Origin: Coralloluteibacterium stylophorae
GTDB taxonomy: Bacteria; Pseudomonadota; Gammaproteobacteria; Xanthomonadales; Xanthomonadaceae
NCBI RefSeq assembly: GCF_018122625.2
Contig: NZ_JAGQFT020000004.1
Span: forward strand, 1-64,000
Direction of reading: 5' to 3'
Length of the DNA stretch: 64,000 nucleotides
Of this stretch, positions 50,686-59,575 are shown one piece after another (positions within the stretch are counted from its first letter, which is position 1; each line of letters begins with the position of its first letter). The notes below the pieces were generated by a model, which was not told the DNA's origin, made no database searches, and was given only the letters and a program-made list of their open reading frames with translations. The translations under genes and the position numbers were made by a program.

Positions 50686-51840
50686 ATGGGCCACTGGGTC
50701 GTCATCTACGCGATCGGCGCGGCGCAGGCGATGCTGCTTGCGCTCGCGCTGTGGCGACGCCGGGCGAACCGGCACGCCGACCGGATCCTGGCCGCATGGC
50801 TCGCCAGCGTCGGGGCCGACCTGGCGATCAAGGCGCTGTACATGGCAGAGCCGGTGGTATGGCTGTTCAAGCCGGCCCGGCTCGTCACGCTGCTGCCATT
50901 CCTGTACGCGAGCCTGTTCTACCTCTACGTGCGGGCGCTGACGATGGGCCTGGGCGTGCGCCTGCGTGACCTGGTGCACGGCGCCGGGTTCGCGTTCGCT
51001 CTGGCATGGACGACACCGCTGTTCCTGCTGGGCGCCGAAGACACGGCGCTCCGCTTCGCCCGCGCCCAGTCGGGGCACGCGACGTGGCTGCCGACGTGGT
51101 TCGACCCGTTGCTGTACGGCTACGCCTTCGCCTATATCGCGGCGGCCCTGCGTCTGGTGCGCCGCTACCACCGCGCGCTTCGTGCCGGCCACTCCGCCGG
51201 CGCCCGGCAGTCGCTGGGGTGGATCACGATGATAGCCATCGGCCAGCTCGTGATCTGGACGATCGCAGCTGTGCAGTCGGCCGCACCGGTCCCCTGGATC
51301 GACTACGACCTGATCTATGCCGCCGTGGCGGCGTGGGTGTGCGTCGTGGGCTATTCGAGCCTGGCGCAGTCGCCCCCCGGGGTGCTGGAACAGGCGGCCC
51401 CGGCCGCGGGCGGGGACGAACAGCCCGCGCGCGAGGACGACCCGCGCTTCGACGAGGTCCAGGCACGGCTGTCTCGGCTGATGCGCGACCGGCAGCTGTA
51501 CCGCGAGCCGGCGCTGACCATCGGCCAGCTCGCCAAGTGCAGCGGCTATCCGGAATACCTGGTCTCGGCCGTCATCAATCGGCGCTTCGGCGGGACCTTC
51601 TGGGACTACATCAACCGCCAGCGTATCGATGCAGCCCGTGCCGCGCTCGCGGATCAGGAGGACGCGCGCACCATCATCGACATTGCCTACGGATGCGGGT
51701 TCACGTCGAAGTCGACCTTCAACGCGGCGTTCAAGCGTCGCCTGGGACTGACGCCGAGCGCCTACCGGCGAAGCTGCGCCGAACGGCCCGGGGCGCGACC
51801 GTCTGCCGGCGCAGGATCAGCTCGCCCACCACAAGGTTGA
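50686..51840 (+). CDS. AraC-family regulator with N-terminal seven-helix membrane domain
   Basis: The 384-residue protein combines six or seven hydrophobic helices (about residues 4-222) with a cytoplasmic AraC HTH pair (LTIGQLAKCSGYPEYLVSAVINRRFGGTFWDYINRQRIDAARAAL and IIDIAYGCGFTSKSTFNAAFKRRLGLTPSAYR). Membrane-bound AraC proteins of this kind sense extracytoplasmic signals directly. Its last 110 bases overlap antisense with the convergent DUF2306 gene. Confidence 0.9.
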   Translation: MGHWVVIYAIGAAQAMLLALALWRRRANRHADRILAAWLASVGADLAIKALYMAEPVVWLFKPARLVTLLPFLYASLFYLYVRALTMGLGVRLRDLVHGAGFAFALAWTTPLFLLGAEDTALRFARAQSGHATWLPTWFDPLLYGYAFAYIAAALRLVRRYHRALRAGHSAGARQSLGWITMIAIGQLVIWTIAAVQSAAPVPWIDYDLIYAAVAAWVCVVGYSSLAQSPPGVLEQAAPAAGGDEQPAREDDPRFDEVQARLSRLMRDRQLYREPALTIGQLAKCSGYPEYLVSAVINRRFGGTFWDYINRQRIDAARAALADQEDARTIIDIAYGCGFTSKSTFNAAFKRRLGLTPSAYRRSCAERPGARPSAGAGSARPPQG

Positions 51841-52405
51841 TCAGCCACGACAGCCAGGCGGCTACCACGTAGACCTGCATCATCGGCCACTGCAGCAGCA
51901 GCGCCGCCGCAAGCATCAGGCGCAGGGTGATCGCGCCGGTCGTCAGCGCGACGCTGCGGGTCATCCAGCGACGGTGGGCGACCGTGTCGGTCCGGATCGC
52001 CGCGGCGATCGCAACCGCGGTGACCAGCGGCCAGAGCAACGACAGCACCGCGAATCCGGCACGGGCCACGGCTCCGCCCTGGGCGTTCGCCGCCAGCGAC
52101 AGCCCTGAGACAGCGCCGATGGCGACCGCCGCCACGTAGAGCCATCCGCCCAGCCGGTGCAACCTGGGCAGGCGGCGGCGTACGGACGCGCTGAGTTGCA
52201 GCGGTACCAGCAGCAGGGCCAGGCCCGCGCCGAAGAAGTGCGCCGGCACATCCCAGCCGGAGACCGCGAACTGCGCGCCGAACGGATCGTCGCCGCGGAC
52301 CTCCATGTACAGGTACGCGAAGGCATAGCCGGCGACCGCCAGACATGCCAGGGAGAACAGCACACGCACGACCCACCATGCCGACCTACCCAGCCACTCG
52401 TACAT
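51731..52405 (-). CDS. DUF2306 family membrane protein
   Basis: The 224-residue protein has six predicted helices and family-typical motifs: HRLGGWLYVAAVAIGAVSGL (heme/quinone-like His-Arg-Leu-Gly) and HRRWMTRSVALTTGAITLRL. DUF2306 proteins resemble cytochrome-b561-like four-helix modules, but their function is not settled. ATG 52405 gives a start just before the first helix. The gene ends 110 bp inside the convergent AraC gene. Both reading frames look genuine there, although the last 20 residues carry no motif. Confidence 0.85.
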   Translation of the reverse strand: MYEWLGRSAWWVVRVLFSLACLAVAGYAFAYLYMEVRGDDPFGAQFAVSGWDVPAHFFGAGLALLLVPLQLSASVRRRLPRLHRLGGWLYVAAVAIGAVSGLSLAANAQGGAVARAGFAVLSLLWPLVTAVAIAAAIRTDTVAHRRWMTRSVALTTGAITLRLMLAAALLLQWPMMQVYVVAAWLSWLINLVVGELILRRQTVAPRAVRRSFAGRRSASVPGDA

Positions 52406-52718
52406 GCTTGCGCTCCCGGACAATGGACGCGGGGGAGCCTGTCGCGGATGTCCGGGGCGGATCGTCCCCGCCGGCGGACCCGGTCGTCGCCGAGGTCCGG
52501 ATCCGCCGTCTCGCACTCTCGGCTGCCGTACGCGCCCGTTTCGCGAGACCTGGCCGCCCGTCGCCGCGCTGCCAGGTTCGCCATCGCCGGACGCGGCCGC
52601 CCGCGTACAGCGCCGCGCAGACCCCGGCCCGCGGGCCGGGGTCGGGCCGGTCCCAGTACGCCCGGATCGCGATCGCTGCGCGCACGCCGGTAGAGTGGCG
52701 CGCCTGTTTCGCCGTGGC
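52406..52718. other. Intergenic region between divergent genes
   Basis: These 313 bases separate the DUF2306 gene from the gene at 52719. I see no repeat or convincing promoter boxes. Longer in-frame starts for the rightward gene exist but encode a low-complexity Pro/Arg-rich stretch that I take as noncoding. Confidence 0.4.
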
Positions 52719-53849
52719 ATGCTCTTGGGTCTTCTTCACTTCCTGCTGTTCGCGGCCGCCTTCGTCGCGCTGATCGCCGCGACGCTGACCGTCGGCGCTC
52801 TGGCCTGGGCCCTGCTCCGCCCGCTGTTGAGGGCCTGCGGCGTGGCGGCGGAGTCGGACACCGCCGGGCGCATCCAGGTCGGGCTGACGCTCGCCGGACT
52901 CGTCGCCTTCACCGTCGGCGCCATCGGCCTCGCCGTGGTCATGCCCGACCGTGCCGAGACGCGGGTCTGGCTGGCCCGGCTCTTCGGCTATCCGGCGACG
53001 CGGATCTCGCTGCGGCTTGCCGACGTCGATCCCGCCGCGCGCGCGGCCCTGGTCGAGACCCTCACCCCGATGATGCAGGCCCAGCGCCGCCGCTTCGCCT
53101 ATCGCATCCACAACCTGCGTTCGCATTCCAGCCACGTCGCGCGCGCCGACCTGCCCAGCCGCTACCGCTTCGACGGCGAATACCTGGAGATCGTCACCGG
53201 CCGCCCCCTCGACCGCGACGGGAACCCGCTGCTGCTGCACGTCCTGCGCGCCGCCGCGGACACGGAGAGCGACACCGCGCTGCCGGAGCAGCTGTGGGCG
53301 GATGTCGACGTCGACGGGCAGCACGACTTCGCGACCGCCCTGCTGCCGGCGACGGTCCAGCTGACCGCGAGCGCGACCCGCTCCGCCGCCAGCGGCCGCC
53401 GCAGCGAGCGCTGCATGCTGGACATCCAGGGCTTGGTTTCCGCCGACCTGCTGCACTTCGCCGACGAGCGCCCGCAGGCGGGTGCCGGCAGCCGCCGCCA
53501 CCTGGTGCTGCGCACGCCACCGGACGCGCTGCGCGAGCGCCGCTTCGAGGTGGTGGCGATGCACCTGGTCCGCGGCGAGCGCGGGCGCATGGTCAAAGAG
53601 TGGCCGGAGGACCGGACCCGCATCCACATGGCGTTCTCGCTCGCGCCGAGCGGGTTCGACGCCGTCGGGGCCGATTGCGGCAGGCGCCTGCTGGAACGGC
53701 TCGATCCGGCGTGGACGCAGGCAGCCGTGCGCCAGGACCTGCCGGCGCTGGGCGACGCGGTCGACGGCGTCGAGGTCGAGGACATCGCGCGTTTCGTGCC
53801 GTGGCAGGCGGCGGACGACTGGGTCGAGGTGCCGCCGGAGGAGGACTAG
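52719..53849 (+). CDS. Membrane-anchored protein, uncharacterised
   Basis: I do not recognise this 376-residue protein. Two N-terminal helices (about 3-33 and 56-78) anchor a large soluble domain with mixed alpha/beta character. The start is taken at ATG 52719; GTG 52695 would add eight residues. No catalytic motif stands out. It is followed by the histidine kinase after 188 bp. Confidence 0.6.
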   Translation: MLLGLLHFLLFAAAFVALIAATLTVGALAWALLRPLLRACGVAAESDTAGRIQVGLTLAGLVAFTVGAIGLAVVMPDRAETRVWLARLFGYPATRISLRLADVDPAARAALVETLTPMMQAQRRRFAYRIHNLRSHSSHVARADLPSRYRFDGEYLEIVTGRPLDRDGNPLLLHVLRAAADTESDTALPEQLWADVDVDGQHDFATALLPATVQLTASATRSAASGRRSERCMLDIQGLVSADLLHFADERPQAGAGSRRHLVLRTPPDALRERRFEVVAMHLVRGERGRMVKEWPEDRTRIHMAFSLAPSGFDAVGADCGRRLLERLDPAWTQAAVRQDLPALGDAVDGVEVEDIARFVPWQAADDWVEVPPEED

Positions 53850-54037
53850 CGGCGCCGGGCGGCCGGTGCGGCGGACGACCTGCGGGACCCACGGGTCCGT
53901 GACGCTGGCTAGAATCGCGCCGCGGCGGCGGCACCGCGGGGCACCACGCGGCACCAAGTCGGCACCTCGCCGGGCGCGACCGGCGCCGGCGCGGGCGGGT
54001 ACGCCGACCACGACAGCGCACACGAAGGGGAGCGGCG

Positions 54038-57000
54038 TTGAGCAGCGGTTCGGAGCGGGCAGACCGCGATGCGCGGGCGGTATCCGGGCGCCTGCGCGCA
54101 TGGTGCGCCGGCGTCCTGTGCGTGCTGCTGTCGTTGCTGCCGGGCCCCGGGCAGGCGCTGGACCCGGGGCGCCACGTCGCCCAGTTCCACCACACCGCCT
54201 GGACGGTCGCCGACGGCGCCCCGGGGCAGGTCACTGCGCTGGCGCAGACCGCCGACGGCTACCTCTGGCTCGGCACCCAGTTCGGCCTGTTCCGCTTCGA
54301 CGGGGTCGAGTTCGAACGTGTAGCGCCGACGGGTGCCGACGCCTTCCCCGCGGCGAGCATCTCGGCCCTGCATGCAAGCGCGGATGGCGGTCTCTGGATC
54401 GGCTTCCGCTACGGCGCGGTGAGCGTTCTCCGGGACGGCGCGGCCACCCATTACGGCGAGGCCGAGGGCCTGCCGAGCAGCACCGTCTTCCGCTTCGCCC
54501 AGGACCGCGAGGGCCGGCTGTGGGCGGCCACCTTCACCGGCCTGGTCTACCTGCGCGACGGGCGCTGGCATCGGCTCGGGCCGGAGTGGGCGTTCCCAGG
54601 GCGGCAGGCGCGAACCGCGTTCGTCGACGCCGCCGGCACGCTGTGGGTGGCGACCGATCAGGGCCTCGCCTTCCTGCGCCGGGGCACGACGCGTTTCCAG
54701 CGCGTACCGGCTGCGGTCGGGCGGGTCAGCGGCATCGCGCAGGCGCCGGACGGCGGGATCTGGATCGCCGAGGCCGACGGCGCGGTGCGCGAGGTGTCCA
54801 TCGATGGCCGCACCGTCGCCACGCCGTCCATCGCGCTGCCCTCGGCCGGCCTCCTGTTCGACCGCGACGGTGCGCTGTGGGCGACCACGCTCGGCGAAGG
54901 CCTGCTGCGGCTGCCGCATCCTGCCGCCGCCGACGCCGGCTTCGAGCGCTTCCGCCGGATCGACGGACTCGGCTCGGACTACCTGCAGCCGCTGCTCGAG
55001 GACCACGAGGGCACGATCTGGGTCGGCAGCAGCCGCGGGCTGGACCGCTTCCGGCACGCCAACGTGGTGCCGGCCCGGCTGCCCGACGGCGCGCAGGATT
55101 TCGCCATCGTTGCGGACGGCGACGGTGCGCTGCTGGTCGGCAGCCGCAACCAGCCGCTGATGCGCCTGCAGGACCGCGAGCTCGACTTCCTCGACCTGGC
55201 GGTACCGCTGACCGCCGGCCATCGCGACCGCCGGAACACGGTATGGCTCGGCGGCCCCGACGGGTTGTGGACGCTGCGGGACGGCCACCTCGCCGAGACC
55301 CTGCCCCTGCCCCTCGACGACTACTCCGGCGTGCAGGCGATCGCCACATGCGGCGACGGCACGCTGTGGGTGTCGCTGAACACGCCGGGCGTCTACCGTC
55401 TCGCCGACGGCCGCTGGAGCCACCTCGCCGACCTGCCGGGCATGCCCGAGGGCTCCTCGCCGCTGAGCCTGCTGTGCGATGCGCGGGACCGGCTGTGGAT
55501 GGGTTTCGCACGCAACGCGATCCTGCTCCTGCAGGACGGACGCCCGACGCCGATCGGCGCCGAGCAGGGGCTGGAGGTCGGCAACGTCAGCGCCCTGGCC
55601 GAGGACGCGACGGGCATGTGGGTCGGTGGCGACCGCGGGCTCGCGCGGGTCGAGGACGGCAGGGTACGCAGCGCGCACGGTGGCGACGCCTTCAGCGGCA
55701 TCTCGGGCATCGTCGCCACACCGGGAGGCGACCTCTGGCTCAACGGCGCGCGCGGCATCCTGCACCTGCCGGCGGCGGAGCGCCCATACCTGTTCGATGC
55801 GCAGGGACGCAGGCCCGCCTACGCCCGGTTCGACTTCCTCGACGGCGTGCCGGGCATCCCCGCGCAGTTCCGCCCGATCCCCACCGCCGCGCGCACCGGC
55901 GACGGCAGGCTGTGGTTCGCCACCACCAGCGGCGTGGTCTCGATCGACCCGGGCGCGCTGCGGCGCAACCCGGTGCCGCCGCCGGTGCACGTGCGCGCGG
56001 TGCAGGCCGACGGCCGCAGCTATCCGGCCGGCCGCGACGCGCTGCAGCTGCCGGCTGGCATCCAGAACCTGCAGATCGCCTACACCGCGCTGAGCCTGGC
56101 CATCCCCGAACGGGTGCGCTTCCGCTACCTGCTGGAGGGCTACGACCGCGAATGGCAGGACGCCGGCACGCGGCGCGTGGCCTTCTACAACGACCCCGGC
56201 CCGGGCAGCTACACCTTCCGCGTCATCGCCGCCAACAACGACGGGGTGTGGAACGAGGTCGGCGCCGGACTGCCGCTGGTGATCGCCCCGCTCTACTGGC
56301 AGACGGCCTGGTTCCGGGTGCTGTGCGCGCTGCTGGCGCTGGCCCTGCTGTGGATCGCCTACCTGTCGCGGCTGCGCCGCGTCGCCGCGCAGGTCCGGGT
56401 GCGCATGCAGGAGCGCCACATGGAGCGCGAGCGCATCGCGCGCGAACTGCACGACACCCTGCTGCAGGGCATGCACGGCCTCATCCTGCGCCTGCACGCC
56501 GCCGCGCAGCGCCTGCGCGCGGACGATCCGCTGCGCGACGAGCTCGAGACGACCATGGACCTGGCCGAGCAGGCGATGGCCGAGGGACGCGACCGAGTCA
56601 GCGGCCTGCGCGGCGGCGTCCGCCACGGCCGCGACCTCGGCGAGGCCCTGCTGCAGGTCGCGGAGGAGGCGGGATGGCAGCCGCCGCCCGAGGTGCGCCT
56701 GGTCGTGGAGGGAACGCCGCGCGCGCTGTGCGGGGGCGTCGCCGAGGAGCTCTACCTGATCGGGCGCGAGGCGGTCCTGAACGCGCTGCGGCACGCGCGC
56801 GCCGGCATGGTGACGATCGAACTGGGCTATGCGCGGCGCGAGCTGCGCCTGCGCGTGCGCGACGACGGCATCGGCATGCCTGTGCGCGAACCGGGCCGGC
56901 CGGGACACTGGGGCCTGGACGGCATGCGCGAACGGGCCGCGCGCATCGGCGGGCAGCTGCGCCTGGACTCGCAGCCGGGTGCGGGCACGACCGTCGCCGT

Positions 57001-57085
57001 CCGTCTCCCGGCCGCCGCGGCCTACCGCCCGCGCCGGCGCGGCCTGCGTGCGGCCGTCGCAGGCCTGCTGCGACGGCGCACGTGA
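54038..57085 (+). CDS. Hybrid-free sensor histidine kinase with propeller sensor domain
   Basis: The 1015-residue kinase has a signal/anchor segment and then two seven-bladed reg_prop propellers (about 45-640; repeated 'DGxLWxGTxxGL' units such as DGYLWLGTQFGLFRFDG). A Y_Y_Y domain follows (about 660-750, LEGYDREWQDAGTRRVAFYNDPGPGSYTFRVIA). A membrane helix (about 757-778) leads to a HisKA_3 dimerisation domain with the phospho-acceptor His805 in RELHDTLLQG, and then the ATPase domain (DDGIGMPVREPG...GLDGMRERAARIGG). This is the NarL-partner class, yet no response-regulator gene is nearby, so it is an orphan here. The start is TTG 54038 with AAGGGGAG upstream. Confidence 0.92.
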   Translation: MSSGSERADRDARAVSGRLRAWCAGVLCVLLSLLPGPGQALDPGRHVAQFHHTAWTVADGAPGQVTALAQTADGYLWLGTQFGLFRFDGVEFERVAPTGADAFPAASISALHASADGGLWIGFRYGAVSVLRDGAATHYGEAEGLPSSTVFRFAQDREGRLWAATFTGLVYLRDGRWHRLGPEWAFPGRQARTAFVDAAGTLWVATDQGLAFLRRGTTRFQRVPAAVGRVSGIAQAPDGGIWIAEADGAVREVSIDGRTVATPSIALPSAGLLFDRDGALWATTLGEGLLRLPHPAAADAGFERFRRIDGLGSDYLQPLLEDHEGTIWVGSSRGLDRFRHANVVPARLPDGAQDFAIVADGDGALLVGSRNQPLMRLQDRELDFLDLAVPLTAGHRDRRNTVWLGGPDGLWTLRDGHLAETLPLPLDDYSGVQAIATCGDGTLWVSLNTPGVYRLADGRWSHLADLPGMPEGSSPLSLLCDARDRLWMGFARNAILLLQDGRPTPIGAEQGLEVGNVSALAEDATGMWVGGDRGLARVEDGRVRSAHGGDAFSGISGIVATPGGDLWLNGARGILHLPAAERPYLFDAQGRRPAYARFDFLDGVPGIPAQFRPIPTAARTGDGRLWFATTSGVVSIDPGALRRNPVPPPVHVRAVQADGRSYPAGRDALQLPAGIQNLQIAYTALSLAIPERVRFRYLLEGYDREWQDAGTRRVAFYNDPGPGSYTFRVIAANNDGVWNEVGAGLPLVIAPLYWQTAWFRVLCALLALALLWIAYLSRLRRVAAQVRVRMQERHMERERIARELHDTLLQGMHGLILRLHAAAQRLRADDPLRDELETTMDLAEQAMAEGRDRVSGLRGGVRHGRDLGEALLQVAEEAGWQPPPEVRLVVEGTPRALCGGVAEELYLIGREAVLNALRHARAGMVTIELGYARRELRLRVRDDGIGMPVREPGRPGHWGLDGMRERAARIGGQLRLDSQPGAGTTVAVRLPAAAAYRPRRRGLRAAVAGLLRRRT

Positions 57086-57155
57086 CGACGGGCGGCCACC
57101 ATCGCACCGGCGGAACGGTCGAACATGGGAACGGGAATCCGGAGGCCGACCCGGC

Positions 57156-57705
57156 ATGCCCAGGTCGTCTGCGACCATCCGCTTCGAGGCCACGCTGCAG
57201 CGCCCGGCGGCGCCGAAGGGCGCGACCTGGTGCTTCCTCGTGCTGCCTGCGGAGGCCAGCGCCAGGCTGCCGACGCGCAGCATGGCGAGCGTCGACGGCA
57301 GCCTCTGCGGTCAGCCATTCCAGGCTACGCTCGAGCCCGACGGCCGGGGCAGCCACTGGCTCAAGGTGCCGCGCGCGCTGCGCGAGGCCGCCGGTGTGGC
57401 GGCGGGCGATACCGTCGCGCTCGCGATCGCGCCGGCCGCGCAGGAACCCAAGCCGCCGCGTGCCGGCCGACCTGCGCCGGGCGCTGGCGGCGGCGCCGGC
57501 CGCACGCACGCAGTGGGCGAGCCTGACCCCGGCGGCGCGACGCGACTGGACCCACTGGATCGCCTCCGGGAAGAAGGCGGAGACCCGGGGCAGGCGCATC
57601 GCCACCGCCTGCGACATGCTCGCCTCCAGCAAGCGCCGCGCCTGCTGCTTCGACCGCTCGGGCATCTACAGCAAGGTGCTGGCGGCACCCGAGGCGGCAG
57701 GCTGA
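57156..57705 (+). pseudogene. DUF1905 / YdeI-OmpD-associated protein with a frameshift
   Basis: The first frame (ATG 57156, GGAGG upstream) gives a DUF1905-like beta domain: IRFEATLQRPAAPKGATWCFLVLPA, SVDGSLCGQPFQATLEPDGRGSHWLKVPRALREAAGVAAGDTV. Near 57450 the sense passes to another frame (VPADLRRALAAAPAARTQWASLTPAARRDWTHWI...KKAETRGRRIATACDMLA), the C-terminal YdeI-type helical region. One extra base, or two missing, around 57447-57458 explains the shift. With the correction the protein would be about 180 residues. As with the hydrolase at 25.8 kb, this could be real decay or a sequencing error. Confidence 0.8.
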
Positions 57706-57772
57706 AGGATCGGGCACCGGCGCAGCCCCGACCCCTGTGTCGTGGCTCGAGCGGACGTCGCCAAGATGCAGC

Positions 57773-58414
57773 TCACCAGCGCAGGGCCCGCGGCCCGAGC
57801 AGGGCACCCAGCGCACTGGGCACGAGCATGCCCAGCAGGTACCAGGTCGACCAGAACGGCGGCGCCATCTCCGGGCAGTGCAGGCAGTAGGCGAAGGCGG
57901 CCGTGGCACCGGCCAGGAGCCCGGCCGCGGCGCCGGCCAGACGCAGGCGCACCGGCGCCATGCCCCGCACCGCCCAGAGGATGGCGGCCAACGCCGGCAG
58001 CGACAGCATCGCAATGAGCGCCGAGCAGACCTTCCAGGTCTGTCCGAGCAGCAGCGGCATGCGCGCCTCCGACGGCGCGTCCAGCAGCACCAGGGCCGCG
58101 CCGATCCAGGCTGCGGCGACGGGGACGGCGAGCATCGTCCAGCCGCCCGCCACCCGCACCCCTGGGCGCGACAGCCGCAGGGTCACCCACAGCGCGGCCG
58201 CGCCGACCGCGATGATGAAAGCCTGGCGCAGCCAGAACGCCGGCAGCCGGGCGACATCCCCGAGATCGGAGCGCACGCCGAGCAGCAGCGCCACCAGGAC
58301 CGTCGCCGACACCACCCCCAGCAGCAGGGCCAGAGAGAACCTGCGGGTGGGAACGTGGCGGTCGACCGCCGCGGTTCCACCTGCGAGCACCTGGATGAGG
58401 TCGTCGGTCTTCAT
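57773..58414 (-). CDS. nrsF: NrsF-type membrane anti-sigma factor (DUF1109)
   Basis: The 213-residue, six-helix inner-membrane protein matches NrsF, the anti-sigma factor of Caulobacter sigma-F. It sequesters the sigma factor at the membrane and releases it on metal stress. The C-terminal CLHCPEMAPPFW segment supplies the conserved cysteine pair implicated in sensing. Its ATG overlaps the TGA of the sigma-factor gene (ATGA), the normal order for such pairs. It converges with the frameshifted DUF1905 gene. Confidence 0.9.
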   Translation of the reverse strand: MKTDDLIQVLAGGTAAVDRHVPTRRFSLALLLGVVSATVLVALLLGVRSDLGDVARLPAFWLRQAFIIAVGAAALWVTLRLSRPGVRVAGGWTMLAVPVAAAWIGAALVLLDAPSEARMPLLLGQTWKVCSALIAMLSLPALAAILWAVRGMAPVRLRLAGAAAGLLAGATAAFAYCLHCPEMAPPFWSTWYLLGMLVPSALGALLGPRALRW

Positions 58415-58995
58415 GCACTGCCTCGGATGCGGGCCGCGAGCGCCTTCAGGCCGCGGTGGATGCCGACCTTCACCGCCGATTCCGACAGCCCGCTGTGCCG
58501 CGCCGCCTCGGCGATGGACAGGCCGTCCAGCTTGACCAGGAGGATCGGCAGGCGGTGGCGGTCCGGCAGCGTGTCGAGCAATTCTCCCACGTCGCGCCGG
58601 GCCTCGGCGGGCTCGACATCCGACCTGGCGAAGATGCGGCCGTCGTCGTCGAGCGGATCGTGCAGCGCCTCGCGTCGCGCGTGGGCACGGAAGAAGTCCA
58701 TGAGCTTGTAGCGGGCGATCGCGTGCACCCAGGCGGTCAGCGGCTGGTCCTGGCGCCAGGTGTGCCGCGCGTTGTGCACGGCCAGCAGGGTTTCCTGCAG
58801 GACGTCCTCGACGTCCGCCTGCGCACGGGGCAGCCGCCGCCGCAGGTAGGCGCGCAGGTGCGCCGCGAGGCGATCGAGGAAGCGCCGGTACTGCGCGGCG
58901 TCGCCGGCCAGGGCGAGGACCATGCAGGCGTGCAGCTCGCGTTCGACCGCGTGCGCATCGTCGGCCGCGGACGCTTGCGCGGGCAGTCCGCCCAT
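58411..58995 (-). CDS. sigF: ECF RNA polymerase sigma factor of the bufferin locus (SigF-like)
   Basis: This 194-residue ECF sigma factor has region 2 (YLRRRLPRAQADVEDVLQETLLAVHNARHTWRQDQPLTAWVHAIARYKLMDFFRAHAR) and region 4 (LLDTLPDRHRLPILLVKLDGLSIAEAARHSGLSESAVKVGIHRGLKALA). ATG 58995 is used. GTG 59046 with an AGG-rich box upstream would add 17 residues and is possible. The gene is preceded by a TGTAACC-N16-CGAA promoter (59187-59161) identical to those before both bufA genes, so it should activate itself and both bufferin operons. Confidence 0.9.
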   Translation of the reverse strand: MGGLPAQASAADDAHAVERELHACMVLALAGDAAQYRRFLDRLAAHLRAYLRRRLPRAQADVEDVLQETLLAVHNARHTWRQDQPLTAWVHAIARYKLMDFFRAHARREALHDPLDDDGRIFARSDVEPAEARRDVGELLDTLPDRHRLPILLVKLDGLSIAEAARHSGLSESAVKVGIHRGLKALAARIRGSA

Positions 58996-59160
58996 CAGTG
59001 CGATTCCGTTCCGCCGGACGCGGGTCGCGCCGGGTGATGTCGACACATCGGTTCCACCTCGCTCCGCCGGGCATGAGGCGGGCGCGAGTGTAGGCCGGCT
59101 GCGCCGGCCGGCCGCGGTGCGCACTCGCGCCTGCATGTCCAGGACGTCCATGCCGCCTTG

Positions 59161-59187
59161 TTCGTCCGGGGGCGGCCCTCGGTTACA
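59161..59187 (-). promoter_or_regulatory. SigF-type promoter upstream of sigF-nrsF
   Basis: On the minus strand TGTAACC (59187-59181), a 16-nt spacer and CGAA (59164-59161) match the -35/-10 pattern of both bufA promoters exactly. It lies back to back with the bufA1 promoter and implies autoregulation of the sigma operon. Confidence 0.88.
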
Positions 59188-59210
59188 GCCGTTGGCGACG
59201 GCAAGCGCGC

Positions 59211-59237
59211 TGTAACCGGCAGCGGCCGCGCGGCGAA
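59211..59237 (+). promoter_or_regulatory. SigF-type promoter of bufA1
   Basis: TGTAACC (59211-59217), 16 nt, CGAA (59234-59237), ending 51 nt before the bufA1 ATG. The box sequence and spacing are identical to the sigF and bufA2 promoters in this window. Confidence 0.9.
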
Positions 59238-59288
59238 CTGCTCCAGCGAAGCCGGGCATCCCGTCCGGCGCCACCGGGAGCATCCTCC

Positions 59289-59570
59289 ATGAAGCATCGC
59301 CGCATCGCCCCCCTCGCCCTCACCCTCGCCGCACTGGCGGCCGGCGTCGCCCACGGCCAGGACGCGGGCAACGACAGGAAGCCCGCCGTCGAGAAGTGCT
59401 GGGGCGTCGCCAAGGCCGGCGAGAACGACTGCGCCGCCGGCCCCGGCACCACCTGCGCCGGCACCGCCAAGGCCGACTACCAGAAGAACGCGTGGAAGAA
59501 CGTCCCGGCCGGGACGTGCACCAGCATCGTGACCCCGCACGGCCGCGGCTCGCTGACCGAGCCCGCCTGA
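59289..59570 (+). CDS. bufA1: Bufferin-family precursor BufA1 (DUF2282)
   Basis: This 93-residue RiPP precursor has an N-terminal Sec-like signal ([16 protein letters not shown]). The Cys-rich core has four cysteines (37, 48, 56, 77) in the DUF2282 pattern [17 protein letters not shown]...[12 protein letters not shown]...WKNVPAGTC. In studied bufferins the cysteines are modified by BufB and BufC and the product binds copper in the periplasm. GGAG lies six bases before the ATG. It is followed directly by bufB1. Confidence 0.93.
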   Translation: MKHRRIAPLALTLAALAAGVAHGQDAGNDRKPAVEKCWGVAKAGENDCAAGPGTTCAGTAKADYQKNAWKNVPAGTCTSIVTPHGRGSLTEPA

Positions 59571-59575
59571 GCGTC

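Noticed and set aside
47398-51192. Long leftward frame continuing upstream of the Gfo/Idh/MocA gene
   Set aside because: The Tat signal start at 48537 is clear. The upstream extension is antisense to the DUF885 metallopeptidase and has no motif.
53482-57705. Open frame of 1407 codons over the histidine kinase
   Set aside because: Low-complexity Arg/Ala/Pro sequence. The overlapping frame encodes a full kinase with all motifs. Only its last part (after about 57450) is real, as the frameshifted end of the DUF1905/YdeI gene.
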